Assembly: GCF_000348905.1 (NCBI RefSeq)
Contig: NZ_AOFT01000009.1
Location: 62,001-126,000 of the forward strand
Source of the DNA: Bhargavaea cecembensis DSE10
Lineage (GTDB): Bacteria > Bacillota > Bacilli > Bacillales_A > Planococcaceae
Reading direction: 5' to 3'
DNA length: 64,000 bases
The notes under the pieces were generated by a model that saw nothing but the letters and a program-made list of their open reading frames with translations, searched no databases and was not told the origin of the DNA. Positions 25,977 through 36,219 of the stretch are shown piece by piece. How positions within the stretch are numbered: position 1 is the first letter of the stretch; each line of letters opens with the position of its first letter. The translations under genes and the position numbers were made by a program.

Positions 25977-27791
25977 ATGTCCGCTATTCCGCGTTCAGAA
26001 GTGAAGCTCGAAGAAACATGGAACCTGAAAGACCTGTTTGCATCAGAATCCGACTATGAAGCAAGGCTGGATGAGATCCGCGAGGCCGTGCGCAAGTTCT
26101 CCGAACAGTACAAGGGCAACGTGACTGACGCAGCATCGGCCCTTTCAGCACTCAAGGACTATGCAGCAATCTATGAAAAGATCATCCCTGCAGGCACTTA
26201 TGTCAATCTTCTGCAGAGCGAAGACCAGACGAACAGCGATCATCAGATGAGAGGGGCGGCCTTCGGTTCGCTCATGGCGAAGAGTTCAGCCGAAATGAGC
26301 TTTTTTGAGAGTGAACTCTCCCAGCTTCCTGAAGAAGAGCTGAAACAGGCGATGGAGCAATCAGAAGATTTCCGGATCTATCTGCGGGATATCCTACGCT
26401 TTAAGCCTCACAAGCTGCACCCGGAAGTGGAGAAAGTTCTTGCTGCCTTCTCTTCCGTACTTGATGCACCATATGAGCTTTACAACGTCACGAAACTGGT
26501 TGATATGGACTTCCCTGACTTCGAAGCCGGCGGCGAGCAGTTCCCGAACAGCTACAACCTGTTCGAAGGAACATGGGAAACCGATCCGGATACGGAAAAG
26601 CGCCGTGCAGCCTACAAAGCGTTCTATGAAAAGCTGGCCGACTACCAGCACACCACTGCCAAAACCTATGACACACACCTCCAGACGGAAAAAACGACTT
26701 CCGACCTTCGCGGTTTCGATACGGTCTTCGATTACCTGCTGTTCAACCAGGAAGTCGACCGGGAACTGTACGATCGCCAGATCGACCTAATCATGAAAGA
26801 ACTGGCGCCTCATATGCGCCGCTACGCCAAATTGCTTCAGAACGTGCATGGCATCGACCGGATGACCTTCGCGGACCTGAAAGTACCGCTTGACCCGTCG
26901 TATGAGCCGAAGATCACCATCGAAGAGTCCAAGAAGTATATCTTCGAAGCCCTGTCCGTAATGGGAGACGACTATTCCGAAATGCTGAAGCGCTCCTATG
27001 ACGAACGCTGGACCGACTTCGCCCAGAACAAAGGAAAATCGACGGGCGCATTCTGCTCCAGCCCATACGGTGTGCATCCGTATATCCTGATCTCCTGGTC
27101 GGGCAGCATGGAAGATGTCTTCGTCCTCGCGCACGAACTCGGCCACGCCGGGCATTTCTACAATTCCAACAGAGCGCAGGGTGTCTTTAACGCAAGGCCG
27201 TCCCTCTACTTTATCGAGGCGCCGTCTACGATGAACGAGATGCTGATGGCCAATCACCTGCTCAAGAACTCGGACGATCCGCGGTTCAAGCGCTGGGTCA
27301 TCGCCTCCATCGTGGCGCGGACGTACTACCACAACTTTGTCACCCACCTTCTTGAAGCTGCCTACCAGCGCAAAGTCTACGAGCGCATCGATGCCGGCCA
27401 GAGCGTCAATGCAGGCGTGCTGAATGAACTGAAGCGCGGTGTGCTTGAAGAGTTCTGGGGCAGCGATGTCACAATTGAAGAAGGCGCTGAACTCACCTGG
27501 ATGCGCCAGCCGCATTACTACATGGGCCTTTATCCGTATACCTACAGTGCGGGCCTGACGATTTCCACGCAGGTATCCAAGCGGATCCTGGATGAAGGCG
27601 AGCCGGCTGTGAATGAATGGCTGGAAGTTCTTCGCGCAGGCGGAACAAAGTCACCGGTGGAACTCGCGAAAATGGCAGGCGTTGACATTACCACGGATGC
27701 TCCGCTCCGCGACACCATCGCCTACATCGGAGGCCTGATCGACCAGCTCGAGCAGCTGACCGAAGAAGTCGCTGCAAACACGAAAGCCTGA
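25977..27791 (+). CDS. pepF: Oligoendopeptidase F
   Basis: This M3 zinc metallopeptidase cuts peptides of roughly 7-17 residues in the cytoplasm. The 604-residue length is normal. The zinc site is AHELGHAGHFYNS near residue 385 with a downstream glutamate in EAPSTMNEML. AAGGGGGATACACCA precedes the ATG. It is a single gene ended by a GC-rich hairpin. Confidence 0.96.
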   Translation: MSAIPRSEVKLEETWNLKDLFASESDYEARLDEIREAVRKFSEQYKGNVTDAASALSALKDYAAIYEKIIPAGTYVNLLQSEDQTNSDHQMRGAAFGSLMAKSSAEMSFFESELSQLPEEELKQAMEQSEDFRIYLRDILRFKPHKLHPEVEKVLAAFSSVLDAPYELYNVTKLVDMDFPDFEAGGEQFPNSYNLFEGTWETDPDTEKRRAAYKAFYEKLADYQHTTAKTYDTHLQTEKTTSDLRGFDTVFDYLLFNQEVDRELYDRQIDLIMKELAPHMRRYAKLLQNVHGIDRMTFADLKVPLDPSYEPKITIEESKKYIFEALSVMGDDYSEMLKRSYDERWTDFAQNKGKSTGAFCSSPYGVHPYILISWSGSMEDVFVLAHELGHAGHFYNSNRAQGVFNARPSLYFIEAPSTMNEMLMANHLLKNSDDPRFKRWVIASIVARTYYHNFVTHLLEAAYQRKVYERIDAGQSVNAGVLNELKRGVLEEFWGSDVTIEEGAELTWMRQPHYYMGLYPYTYSAGLTISTQVSKRILDEGEPAVNEWLEVLRAGGTKSPVELAKMAGVDITTDAPLRDTIAYIGGLIDQLEQLTEEVAANTKA

Positions 27792-27798
27792 TCTCTCT

Positions 27799-27832
27799 CC
27801 CCTTCCGCAATTGCGGAGGGGGTTCTTTGATT
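27799..27832 (+). terminator. pepF terminator
   Basis: A CCCC-TT-CCGCA / TGCGG-AG-GGGG hairpin lies directly after pepF and is followed by TTCTTTGATTTT. The next gene's -35 lies inside the T-run. Confidence 0.75.
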
Positions 27833-27854
27833 TTCCGGAAATACGGTGTATAAT
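27827..27854 (+). promoter_or_regulatory. Sigma-A promoter of the permease gene
   Basis: TTGATT (27827-27832) and a perfect TATAAT (27849-27854) are 16 bp apart. The leader of about 70 nt has a short ACTCC/GGAGT hairpin and no recognisable purine riboswitch. Confidence 0.7.
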
Positions 27855-27928
27855 TAAGAATTGTGGCTTACTCCATCATTGGAGTGAAGCGGGTTGGGAG
27901 AGGGATAACTGAATAGCAGGTTTTCTGT

Positions 27929-27989
27929 ATGAGAAAGAATATTTTTGATTTGAAGGGACACGGTACGAACGACGAACGTACGGACGGAA
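27929..27989 (+). other. Displaced 5' end of the permease gene: 7-bp tandem duplication
   Basis: An ATG at 27929 encodes MRKNIFDLKGHGTN, the expected start for this permease family. Then ACGAACG occurs twice in tandem (27965-27971 and 27972-27978). Removing one copy joins the ATG in frame with the rest of the gene and gives HGTNVRTEVMAG. As written the frame is broken, and the permease could begin only at 27990 or the GTG before it. Confidence 0.8.
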
Positions 27990-29219
27990 GTGATGGCCGG
28001 ACTGGTCGGGTTCTTCACGATCGCCTATATCATCGCGGTCAACTCGTTCATCCTTGCCGAGTCCGGGATGCCGCTTGAAGGCGCCATGATCGCCACGATC
28101 CTCATTTCGTTTGTCGGCTGCCTCCTTATGGGCTTCTGGGCAAATGCACCAATCCTCCTGGTTCCCGGAATGGGCATCAACGTGATGTTCACCTACACGT
28201 TTGTCCACTCGATGGGAATGGATTACCGGACAGCGCTGACACTCGTGTTCATCTCCGGTGTCCTATTCGTGGCAGTCGCCTTCACGAAGCTCGGTGCCAT
28301 CCTGAACCGGGTGATTCCGCAATCCCTGAAGGTGGCCATCACGGTCGGGATCGGGCTGTTCCTGATCTTTATCGGCCTGGAAAAAGGCGCCATCATCGAT
28401 CGCGGTACAAGTTCAATGATCGCATTGGGCGACCTGTCCGATCCGAAACTCATTGCAACGGTCCTGACGCTCCTCATCGCACTCGTCCTGTTTCTGAGGA
28501 ACATCACCGGGCATTTTCTCTGGGCGATGATCGCGGGAACTGCCATCGCGGCACTGTTCGGCATTTTGCCCGACGGCTCCGGTAATGAGGAAATCTCGCT
28601 TGCTTCCTATGGGGACGTATTTGGTGCGTGGTCATTTGACAGTGTGCTGTCCATGGCGTTTATCGTCGGGACGTTTTCCCTGACGATGGTCACCGTCTTT
28701 GAGAACATCGGCCTTGTTCAGGCACACACAGCCGCAGCGGGCCGGCCGGAAAAGGCGGAACGTGCATTGCAGGCGACTTCGCTGTCCGCCATGCTGTCCG
28801 GACTGTTCGGCTCCAGCACGCCGGTGGCCACCGCGGAAACGGGTGCCGTCATCGCAGCGGGCGGACGGACAGGACTCAGCGCGGTCACAGCAGGTATCCT
28901 GTTCCTGCTGTCGATCTTCTTTATCCCGGTCATCCAGTATATTCCTGATAATGCCGTCGCCCCGATTCTTCTGATCATCGGCGGACTGATGGTCCAGAAT
29001 ATCACTGACCTGGAGACATCCGATCTGACTGAGGCGTTTCCCGCGATTTTCCTGATCGCCATGATTCCGTTTACCCAGAGCATCGCCGACGGCGTCGCGG
29101 TCGGGTTCATCCTTTATCCGCTTTTGAAACTGGCAAGCGGACGGGCACGGGAGGTTGCCACTCCGCTTTACGTAATCGCGGTCCTCTTCATCCTGAATTT
29201 TGCGGTTTATCTCGTCTGA
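27990..29219 (+). CDS. Purine-type permease (NCS2/AzgA-like), 5' end frameshifted
   Basis: The 409 residues have about 12-13 membrane segments and family features such as GMGINVMFTYTFVH near residue 60 and LSGLFGSSTPVATAETGAVI near residue 270, which correspond to conserved substrate-path regions of PbuG/PbuO-type hypoxanthine/guanine or adenine permeases. The first 18 residues are split off by a 7-bp duplication. They precede the first membrane segment, so the shortened protein from 27990 could still work if translated, but no good ribosome site precedes it. The substrate is inferred from family only. Confidence 0.8.
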   Translation: MMAGLVGFFTIAYIIAVNSFILAESGMPLEGAMIATILISFVGCLLMGFWANAPILLVPGMGINVMFTYTFVHSMGMDYRTALTLVFISGVLFVAVAFTKLGAILNRVIPQSLKVAITVGIGLFLIFIGLEKGAIIDRGTSSMIALGDLSDPKLIATVLTLLIALVLFLRNITGHFLWAMIAGTAIAALFGILPDGSGNEEISLASYGDVFGAWSFDSVLSMAFIVGTFSLTMVTVFENIGLVQAHTAAAGRPEKAERALQATSLSAMLSGLFGSSTPVATAETGAVIAAGGRTGLSAVTAGILFLLSIFFIPVIQYIPDNAVAPILLIIGGLMVQNITDLETSDLTEAFPAIFLIAMIPFTQSIADGVAVGFILYPLLKLASGRAREVATPLYVIAVLFILNFAVYLV

Positions 29220-29234
29220 GACACCGCCATAGAA

Positions 29235-29272
29235 AAAAGGCTTTCCGGAATGTCTGTTCCGGAAAGCCTTTT
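29235..29272. terminator. Bidirectional terminator
   Basis: A 16-bp perfect stem AAAAGGCTTTCCGGAA with a 6-nt loop separates the permease gene from the convergent MerR gene. Confidence 0.9.
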
Positions 29273-29285
29273 ATATTGGAGAAAA

Positions 29286-30035
29286 TCAGCCCTTCATCCG
29301 GTCGGCACGGATGCCCATCGCGTCCGCCATGAATTTGGCAAAGCCGTCTCCGAACTTGTCCATGTTCCTGGTGAACCGCTCGTCTTGGATATACAGCTGC
29401 CCCAGCCCTTTGAAGGCTTCGGGCGAATAAGTATGGCCCATGCCGTTCAAGAAAGCATGCCATTCGCCGATGGCCTTCTGGACCTCATCCGAGGCCGGAT
29501 CCCGGTGTCTCATGGCGGCAAGTCTCCGGAACAGGGTGTCCATCTGCTCACCGATCTGCTTCTGCCCTTCCTGCCCCATGTCGGCCAGCGTCTGCTTGGA
29601 GCGGTCGACCGCTTCGTTTCCCCAGCGTTGCCGGGCTTCTTCCTCGTAAGGATTATTCGTGAAGTCGAATCCCTCGAACTTTTCCTTATCTGTCATTTTA
29701 ATTTCCCCTTTCGCATCCTGTATGGTGTTCTCGAGCGTCCTGATCATCCGGTCAAGCCTCGACCGCTTTTCCAGCAGTGCCTCGCGCTGCAGAGCAAGAG
29801 CCTCTGCCTTGTCGTATTCCGGACTTTGCAGAATTTCACCGATGTTCTTTAGCGGAAATCCCAGTTCCCTGAAAAACAGGATCTGCTGGAGCGTTTCCAG
29901 GTCGCGCTCAGAGTACTGCCGGTACCCCGCCTCCGTTACATGTTCCGGAGACAAAAGCCCGATCCGGTCGTAATGATGCAGTGTCCGGATGCTGACACCG
30001 GTCAATTCTGCGACTTCCTTTACTTTTCGGAGCAT
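29286..30035 (-). CDS. MerR-family regulator with TipAS domain (Mta-like)
   Basis: The 249-residue protein has an N-terminal MerR helix-turn-helix ([20 protein letters not shown]), a coiled-coil linker (about 75-115) and a C-terminal TipAS/Mta ligand domain (about 120-249). Such proteins bind hydrophobic drugs and activate exporter genes and themselves; Mta of B. subtilis turns on bmr and blt. GGAGGTCGGG precedes the ATG. Its promoter carries the dyad expected for self-activation. The neighbouring P-ATPase gene is not an obvious target. Confidence 0.9.
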   Translation of the reverse strand: MLRKVKEVAELTGVSIRTLHHYDRIGLLSPEHVTEAGYRQYSERDLETLQQILFFRELGFPLKNIGEILQSPEYDKAEALALQREALLEKRSRLDRMIRTLENTIQDAKGEIKMTDKEKFEGFDFTNNPYEEEARQRWGNEAVDRSKQTLADMGQEGQKQIGEQMDTLFRRLAAMRHRDPASDEVQKAIGEWHAFLNGMGHTYSPEAFKGLGQLYIQDERFTRNMDKFGDGFAKFMADAMGIRADRMKG

Positions 30036-30064
30036 CCCGACCTCCTCCTTCTTCTCTTAAATTC

Positions 30065-30095
30065 AGTATAAAGTCTGACGTTGCGTCAGGGTCAA
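30065..30095 (-). promoter_or_regulatory. MerR-type promoter with 19-bp spacer
   Basis: TTGACC (30095-30090) and TATACT (30070-30065) are separated by 19 bp. The spacer contains the dyad CTGACG-CAA-CGTCAG. An overlong spacer with a central dyad is the standard MerR activator target, and the sequence is close to the Mta site of B. subtilis as I recall it, so the regulator very likely controls its own gene. Confidence 0.85.
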
Positions 30096-30168
30096 CACTT
30101 CAATTCAATAAAAAAAACCGAATCCACCCGTCGAAACCGGGTGAATTCGGATTGTCCGCAATTATTCT

Positions 30169-32754
30169 TTATGATTTCACGAAAAGCAATTTACCCGTCT
30201 GGATGATAATGAAAGGAACAAATGCCAGTCCGTAGACCATATATAACTGTTCCTTTCCAAGCTGAGCCACTTCAAACAGTCCAAGCGTCAATACGAGGTT
30301 CAGGAGGATAACGCCAATCAGAAACGCGGTCCAGCAGGCGATGTTGGTAAACAGGCCGAGCCTGAAAATGGAGTCTTTTGAGCGACAGTTGAATCCATGG
30401 AACAACCGGGCGAGGCAAAGCGTGGCAAAAGCCATCGTGGTGGCATCTGCGGGCCCCCCTGCAGATAATCCATACTGGAAAGCGATAATCGTGACAGCGG
30501 CAATCAGCAGGCCTTCCATGGTGATCTGCATGACATCCCGCTTGCTGAACAGGCCTTCATCCTTGTCTCTCGGCTTTTCTTTCATCACTTTTTTGCTGTG
30601 CGGCTCAAGCCCGATGGCAATCGCCGGCAAACTGTCCGTCAGGAGGTTGATAAACAGAAGGTGAGCCGGCAGGAAAGGAACCGGGAGTGCAAGAAGGGAA
30701 GCGTAGATCACAACGAAAATTGCACCGGCATTGCCGGACAATAAAAACTGGATGGCGTTTTTGATATTGCTGTACATGCTGCGCCCATTGGATACGGCTT
30801 TCACGATGGTTGAAAAATCATCATCGGTCAGAACCATTGATGACGCATCTTTCGCCACTTCTGTTCCGGCCATGCCCATGGCCACCCCGATATCCGCCTG
30901 CTTCAGGGCCGGTGCATCGTTCACGCCGTCCCCGGTCATGGCAACCACGTTCCCTTTTTCCTGCCAGGCTCTCACAATCCTGATTTTGTGTTCGGGAGAG
31001 ACCCGTGCGTAAACGGAAATCTCTTCAATCCGGTCCTTAAGCTCATCATCGGACAGCTTTTCAATATCTTTTCCTTCTACCGCTTCGGACGGGTCATTCA
31101 GAATCCCGATTTTCCCGGCGATCGCGATGGCAGTGATTTTATGGTCACCCGTGATCATGACCGGCTTGATGCCGGCACGGATACAATCGGCCACCGCCTG
31201 TTCCGTTTCCTCCCTCGGCGGATCCATCATCGCAATCAGGCCCAGAAGTGTCAGTCCCTCTTCTTGTAACGCACCCGGCAGTGTCGGGAGAACTTCTTTA
31301 TAAGCAAGAGCCAGTACACGCAGCCCCCCATCGGCAAACGAATGGCTGGCCTGTCTGATCGATTCAATCTGATGCAGGGAGATTGCCTGTACACCACCCG
31401 CCGTCTCGATGCGGCTGATTCTCGGTATCAGGACATCTGTCGCACCTTTGGTGATCATCACCTGCTTATGGCCGATGCGATGGACCGTCGACATGAACTT
31501 TCTGCGGGAGTCAAACGGAATCTCCCCGATGCGCTGATTCTGCTCCCGCTCCGCCAGTTCATCAAATCCATATTGCTTTCCGATGTTGACGAGAGCCACC
31601 TCTGTCGGGTCCCCGATTTCCTGTCCGCCTGACGTTACCGCATCGTTGCATAGCAGGGCCATGCGCAGCAGCTTTTCGTGATGTTTATTGCCCGGCTTCA
31701 GCTGATCATGGCCGAGCATCTGCCCATCCGTGTAAAACAGCTGGACCGTCATTTTATTCTGGGTGAGCGTTCCCGTCTTATCCGAGCAGATCACAGAGAT
31801 ATTGCCCAGGCTTTCAACTGCATGCAATTTCCTGATGATAGCATTTTCCTTGGCCATCTTCTGTGTCCCGAAAGCAAGGACAATCGTCACAATGGAGCTC
31901 AACGCCTCAGGAATGGCTGCAACTGCCAGGGAAACGGCGAACATGAACGAATCCGCCAGTTCCCTTCCGCGGATCACATCCAACCCGAAAACGATCAGGC
32001 AGATCACCGTGATTCCGATGGCCAGCGCTTTGCCGAATTGATCCAGTCTTTCCTGGAGAGGCGTGCTTTTTTCCTTGGCGTTTTCGAGCAGATCTGCAAT
32101 CTTACCGATTTCGGTATCCATGCCGATTGCCGTCACAACAGCTTTTCCCCTGCCGCTTGTGACAAAGCTGCCTGAAAACGCCATGTCTTTCCTGTCGCCC
32201 AGTGCGACGTGCTCCCCGCTTACGAATTCCGCATTCTTCTCAACGGGGACGGATTCACCGGTAAGCGAGCTTTCGTTGATCAGGAGGCTGTAACTCTCCA
32301 AGATCCGGGCATCCGCACAAATATAATCCCCTGCGTTGATGATCAGGATATCTCCTGTCACGACTTCGCGTGAAGGAATCTGTACGACCTTCCCATTCCG
32401 CAATACATTTGCAGAGGGGGCCGACATAGCTTTCAGGCTGTTCAATGATTTTTCCGCTTTGACGTGCTGGATGGTACCAAGCGCTGCGTTCAGCAGGACC
32501 ACGGACAGAATGACGATTGAACTCTCCACTTCCCCCAGAAACGCGGAGATGACGGCCGCAATATTCAGGATGATGACCAGGAAATCTTTGAACTGGTCAA
32601 TGAAAACGGCACCGGCACTTTTGCGCTTTTCTTCGTGCAGTTCATTAAATCCGTCTTTTTCCCGCTTCAGCCTGACTTCTTCGTCTGTTAGCCCCCGCCC
32701 GATCGCTTCAGGCTCGTCCAATTGTGGCTTGACCGGTGTTAGCATGACACTCAT
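30169..32754 (-). CDS. Calcium-type P-ATPase (PMCA/SERCA-like)
   Basis: This membrane pump uses ATP to move cations, most likely Ca2+ out of the cell. It shows the phosphatase loop TGESVPVEKN, the membrane-segment-4 ion motif AAIPEALSS, the phosphorylated Asp in CSDKTGTLTQNKM and the hinge MTGDGVNDAPALKQADIG. I start at the ATG at 32754 (861 residues), 8 nt after GGAGGG; the longer frame to 32844 adds an unlikely tail. It resembles B. subtilis YloB. Ion choice is inferred. Confidence 0.92.
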   Translation of the reverse strand: MSVMLTPVKPQLDEPEAIGRGLTDEEVRLKREKDGFNELHEEKRKSAGAVFIDQFKDFLVIILNIAAVISAFLGEVESSIVILSVVLLNAALGTIQHVKAEKSLNSLKAMSAPSANVLRNGKVVQIPSREVVTGDILIINAGDYICADARILESYSLLINESSLTGESVPVEKNAEFVSGEHVALGDRKDMAFSGSFVTSGRGKAVVTAIGMDTEIGKIADLLENAKEKSTPLQERLDQFGKALAIGITVICLIVFGLDVIRGRELADSFMFAVSLAVAAIPEALSSIVTIVLAFGTQKMAKENAIIRKLHAVESLGNISVICSDKTGTLTQNKMTVQLFYTDGQMLGHDQLKPGNKHHEKLLRMALLCNDAVTSGGQEIGDPTEVALVNIGKQYGFDELAEREQNQRIGEIPFDSRRKFMSTVHRIGHKQVMITKGATDVLIPRISRIETAGGVQAISLHQIESIRQASHSFADGGLRVLALAYKEVLPTLPGALQEEGLTLLGLIAMMDPPREETEQAVADCIRAGIKPVMITGDHKITAIAIAGKIGILNDPSEAVEGKDIEKLSDDELKDRIEEISVYARVSPEHKIRIVRAWQEKGNVVAMTGDGVNDAPALKQADIGVAMGMAGTEVAKDASSMVLTDDDFSTIVKAVSNGRSMYSNIKNAIQFLLSGNAGAIFVVIYASLLALPVPFLPAHLLFINLLTDSLPAIAIGLEPHSKKVMKEKPRDKDEGLFSKRDVMQITMEGLLIAAVTIIAFQYGLSAGGPADATTMAFATLCLARLFHGFNCRSKDSIFRLGLFTNIACWTAFLIGVILLNLVLTLGLFEVAQLGKEQLYMVYGLAFVPFIIIQTGKLLFVKS

Positions 32755-32926
32755 GCGGTGATCCCTCCATCGTGTATGGCTATATCTCATGCGGCGGACA
32801 AGTTCTTCTACATGATGAAGGTATGCATCGCAACCCTGTTCCATGCGCTTCCTGGCCGGCTTTTAGATGCATTTGTTTTTGCCCGGAACAATAGAGGCTA
32901 TACTTGATATAGGAAGGAGTGGCAAA

Positions 32927-34981
32927 ATGAGCGATTCCAATACAAACCGTCTGATTCATGAGAAATCCCCTTATCTTCTCCAGCATGCCCATAACCCGGT
33001 CGACTGGTACCCATGGGGGGAGGAGGCTTTCCGGAGAGCAAAGGAAGAAAACAAGCCAGTCTTTGTCTCGATCGGCTATTCCACCTGCCACTGGTGCCAC
33101 GTGATGGCCCATGAGTCGTTCGAGGACGAAGAAGTTGCAGCGCTCATCAATGAGCACTTTATCCCCGTCAAAGTTGACCGTGAAGAGCGTCCGGATATTG
33201 ACGCAATTTATATGGATGCCTGCATGAAATTGACCGGACAGGGCGGATGGCCGCTTAACGCCTTCCTCACCCCTGACCAGAAGCCGTTCTATATCGGCAC
33301 CTACTTCCCGAAAACCGGCAAGTATGGCCGTCCGGGCATGATGGACGTGCTGCCGCAGCTGCACGATGTGTACACGAATGATCCGGATCGGATTAAAGAG
33401 ATCGGTGACCGGATGAAGGAAGCGCTCGAAGTCCGGGCCGAACCGGGCACCGGGGAAATCCCCGCTTCCACTCTCCATCAGGCATTCGGCCAGCTGGCCC
33501 GGCTGTATGACGGCGTCTACGGAGGATTTGGCGGAGCGCCGAAATTCCCTTCGCCCCATCAGCTTCTTTACCTGTTCCGATACTTTGAATGGCACGGAGA
33601 GCCGATGGCATACACGATGGCGGACCGGACGCTGGATGCGATGGCCTCAGGCGGGATCTACGACCAGATCGGTTCAGGATTCGCCCGCTACTCCGTCGAT
33701 GAATACTGGCTCGTCCCCCATTTCGAGAAGATGCTCTACGATCAGGCCATGCTCATGCTGGCCTATACGGAAGCCTTCCAGATTTCCGGCGACGAACGGT
33801 ATGCCGGTATTGTAAACGACCTGTTCCAGTTCATCAGACGCGAGATGACCCATCCTGAAGGAGGCTTCTATTCTGCACTCGATGCTGACAGTGAAGGGGC
33901 GGAAGGCACCTACTACTTGTGGACGGAAGAGGAAGTGTTCACGGTCCTGGATGAAAAAGAAGCAGAAATCGTCTGTGCGGTATATGACATCACACCGGGC
34001 GGGAATTTTGAGGGCAAAAGCATCCCGAACATGGTCGGACTCAATATGGATGCCGTCACAGAGGAGTTCGGCATCACGGAGGAAGAAGTGGAGCGCATCC
34101 TGGACGAATCCCTGCCGAAGATGCTGGCTTATCGGGAGAAGAGAATCTACCCGCATCTTGATGACAAGATCCTCACCTCGTGGAACGGCCTGATGATCGC
34201 GGCTCTCGCCAAAGCCGGTGCAGCGTTCTCCGAACCCTCCATGGTGGAGGCGGCAATACAGGCAGCAGAATTTATCGGGGATCACCTGGATGACGGAGAC
34301 CACCTTTTTGCCAGGTGGCGTGACGGAGAGGCCAGGTTCCACGCTTATCTGGATGACTACGCTTACCTTATCTGGGGGCAGCTGGAGCTCCACCAGGCAA
34401 CTGGTGATGACCGGTACGCAGAAGAAGCTGTGCGTCTTGCCGGCATCCTGGAAGCACGCTTTTCGGACGGTCCGGGAGGATTTTTCTTTACCGACCGGGA
34501 AGGCGAAGTGCTTTTGACAAGGAGCAAGGATATACTGGACGGTGCCCTGCCGTCGGGCAACGGCATTGCCGCCATGCAGTTGTGGAGGCTCGGCAAGCTG
34601 ACGGCGGATGAGCGCTGGATCCGGCGGGCGGATGAGATCATGACAGAATTCGCGGGAGAAGCCGGCCAATACCCGAACGGCACTCTCAGCCTCCTGATGG
34701 CAAGAATGGCGTTTGAGGCCGGCGGGCGTGAGATCGTCGTGACCGGCAGCCGGCCGGATGACCGTTCGGATCTGCTTGAAACGCTCAGGGCAGCTTTTCT
34801 TCCTTTTGATGTCTGGACAGAGCCGGGGGATGCCAACAGTCCTCTTTCCGGCCTGACAGAAGGGAAAAGAGATGACAGCCATCCGCTGACTGCCTTTGTC
34901 TGCGAAAGCAATGTGTGCCGCGCGCCTGTCCATGGATCAGATCAGATTGCCGGTGCACTCGGCTTGGATGAGGGCGCATGA
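32927..34981 (+). CDS. YyaL-like protein with thioredoxin-fold N-terminus
   Basis: The 684-residue protein has an N-terminal thioredoxin-like domain (about 1-165, with [14 protein letters not shown] and a CxxC pair) and a C-terminal alpha/alpha-barrel like N-acylglucosamine epimerases (about 180-600). The family includes B. subtilis YyaL and human SPATA20; its reaction is unknown. I start at the ATG at 32927 with GGAAGGAG upstream. Its stop overlaps the next start (ATGA), so the two genes are co-translated. Confidence 0.9.
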   Translation: MSDSNTNRLIHEKSPYLLQHAHNPVDWYPWGEEAFRRAKEENKPVFVSIGYSTCHWCHVMAHESFEDEEVAALINEHFIPVKVDREERPDIDAIYMDACMKLTGQGGWPLNAFLTPDQKPFYIGTYFPKTGKYGRPGMMDVLPQLHDVYTNDPDRIKEIGDRMKEALEVRAEPGTGEIPASTLHQAFGQLARLYDGVYGGFGGAPKFPSPHQLLYLFRYFEWHGEPMAYTMADRTLDAMASGGIYDQIGSGFARYSVDEYWLVPHFEKMLYDQAMLMLAYTEAFQISGDERYAGIVNDLFQFIRREMTHPEGGFYSALDADSEGAEGTYYLWTEEEVFTVLDEKEAEIVCAVYDITPGGNFEGKSIPNMVGLNMDAVTEEFGITEEEVERILDESLPKMLAYREKRIYPHLDDKILTSWNGLMIAALAKAGAAFSEPSMVEAAIQAAEFIGDHLDDGDHLFARWRDGEARFHAYLDDYAYLIWGQLELHQATGDDRYAEEAVRLAGILEARFSDGPGGFFFTDREGEVLLTRSKDILDGALPSGNGIAAMQLWRLGKLTADERWIRRADEIMTEFAGEAGQYPNGTLSLLMARMAFEAGGREIVVTGSRPDDRSDLLETLRAAFLPFDVWTEPGDANSPLSGLTEGKRDDSHPLTAFVCESNVCRAPVHGSDQIAGALGLDEGA

Positions 34982-35478
34982 AGGTTGTGATCCTGGGTGA
35001 CACCCATATGCCCCGCATGGCCAAAGCCCTGCCTCCCCGGCTGATCGATGAGCTTGAATCTGCAGACCGGATCATCCATACAGGGGATTGGCAGTCGCTT
35101 GAGGTTTTCCTCGCGCTCAAGCGCTTTGCGCCGGTCGACGGTGTATACGGAAATGCCGATCCGCCCGAGATCAGGGACCGCTTCGGCAGGGAAAAACGTT
35201 TTTCCCTTGACGGTACGACTGTCTGCCTCGTCCACGGTGACGGCAAGGGAAAGACCACTCCCCTCCGTGCACTGGAGACGTTCAGGGATGAACAGCCGGA
35301 TATCATCCTGTTCGGCCATTCCCATATCCCCTATCACGAACAGCATGATGGAATCGTGCTGTTCAATCCCGGATCCCCGACCGACAAACGGAGACAGCCG
35401 GAATTCTCGTTTGGCATCCTGGAAATCGGGCATGCCGGCTTTGCCCTGCGACATGTTTTCTACAGCAGCAAAGTATAA
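34978..35478 (+). CDS. YsnB/MJ0936-type metallophosphoesterase
   Basis: The 166-residue protein has the complete calcineurin-like metal set: [36 protein letters not shown] and NPGSPTD. Relatives hydrolyse phosphodiesters in vitro; the natural substrate is unknown. Its ATG overlaps the YyaL-like stop codon, so a joint function or at least joint expression is likely. Confidence 0.92.
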   Translation: MKVVILGDTHMPRMAKALPPRLIDELESADRIIHTGDWQSLEVFLALKRFAPVDGVYGNADPPEIRDRFGREKRFSLDGTTVCLVHGDGKGKTTPLRALETFRDEQPDIILFGHSHIPYHEQHDGIVLFNPGSPTDKRRQPEFSFGILEIGHAGFALRHVFYSSKV

Positions 35479-35480
35479 AG

Positions 35481-35511
35481 CCCGGAAGACGTGATGTCTT
35501 CCGGGTTTTTT
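35481..35511. terminator. Terminator after the metallophosphoesterase gene
   Basis: CCCGGAAGAC and GTCTTCCGGG form a 10-bp stem followed by seven T residues on the plus strand. Confidence 0.9.
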
Positions 35512-35516
35512 GAATC

Positions 35517-36101
35517 TCATGCATCCGACAGATGCTTTGTGCAGTTATAAAGTGTGCAAAGGTTCCGGTCGTCACGCATTTCCACGACCGTCACTGACGT
35601 ATTGAGGATTCTGTCCGAATGCTCCAGATCGGGGACAAGCGCCCGAAGCAGCCGCCTGATAAAACCGCCGTGCGTGACAAGAAGCACCTTGTCCTCCGGC
35701 CGCTTCCTGATCTCTTCAAGAAACGCCATTCCGCGCGCAACCATGTCTTCATCAGGTTCCATTCCAAGCGAAGGGAGGAGCGACCGCCATTCACTGCCCC
35801 ATTTTTCGATGCGGTCCTGTTCAGTCGTCCCTTCCAGCTGGCCGCCGAATACTTCCACCAGCCGGCCGTCAGTGACGAGCGGAATGTCCGGATTCGCTTC
35901 CCTGATGATTTCCGCGGTCCTGAGCGCACGTTTCATCGGACTGGCATAGATGATCTCCCAGTCCTCGTCCGCAAGACGGGCAGCCGCTTTTTCCGCCTCG
36001 GCAATGCCTTCGGGGTCAAGCGGGATATCCGAATGCCCCTGCCATTTCCGTTCCTTATTCCACGCTGTCACGCCATGGCGGACAAATCCGATCTGTTTCA
36101 T
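35517..36101 (-). CDS. Histidine phosphatase family protein
   Basis: The 194-residue protein belongs to the phosphoglycerate mutase-like (cobC/PhoE) group: FVRHGVTAWN holds the phospho-His, and VTHGGFIRRL the second His. The start is the ATG at 36101 after GGGAGGG; a longer frame to 36182 is not supported. It probably acts as a broad phosphatase in the cytoplasm. Its substrate is unknown, and neighbours give no hint. Confidence 0.88.
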   Translation of the reverse strand: MKQIGFVRHGVTAWNKERKWQGHSDIPLDPEGIAEAEKAAARLADEDWEIIYASPMKRALRTAEIIREANPDIPLVTDGRLVEVFGGQLEGTTEQDRIEKWGSEWRSLLPSLGMEPDEDMVARGMAFLEEIRKRPEDKVLLVTHGGFIRRLLRALVPDLEHSDRILNTSVTVVEMRDDRNLCTLYNCTKHLSDA

Positions 36102-36219
36102 ACAATCCCTCCCACGCCCGCAATCGGGCCGTTCTCTATTACCTTTCGACCGGCAATCGCCGAATCCTTCCCGGAGGCACAAAAAAGACCGCTGGAGCGG
36201 TCCTTGGCGAAGAGTCTGT

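Noticed and set aside
27855-27928. Purine riboswitch in front of the permease gene
   Set aside because: The leader of about 70 nt has only a small hairpin and lacks the conserved loop sequences of the purine aptamer.
33674-34933. Minus-strand open frame of 419 codons
   Set aside because: It is antisense to the YyaL-like gene and shows no recognisable domain.
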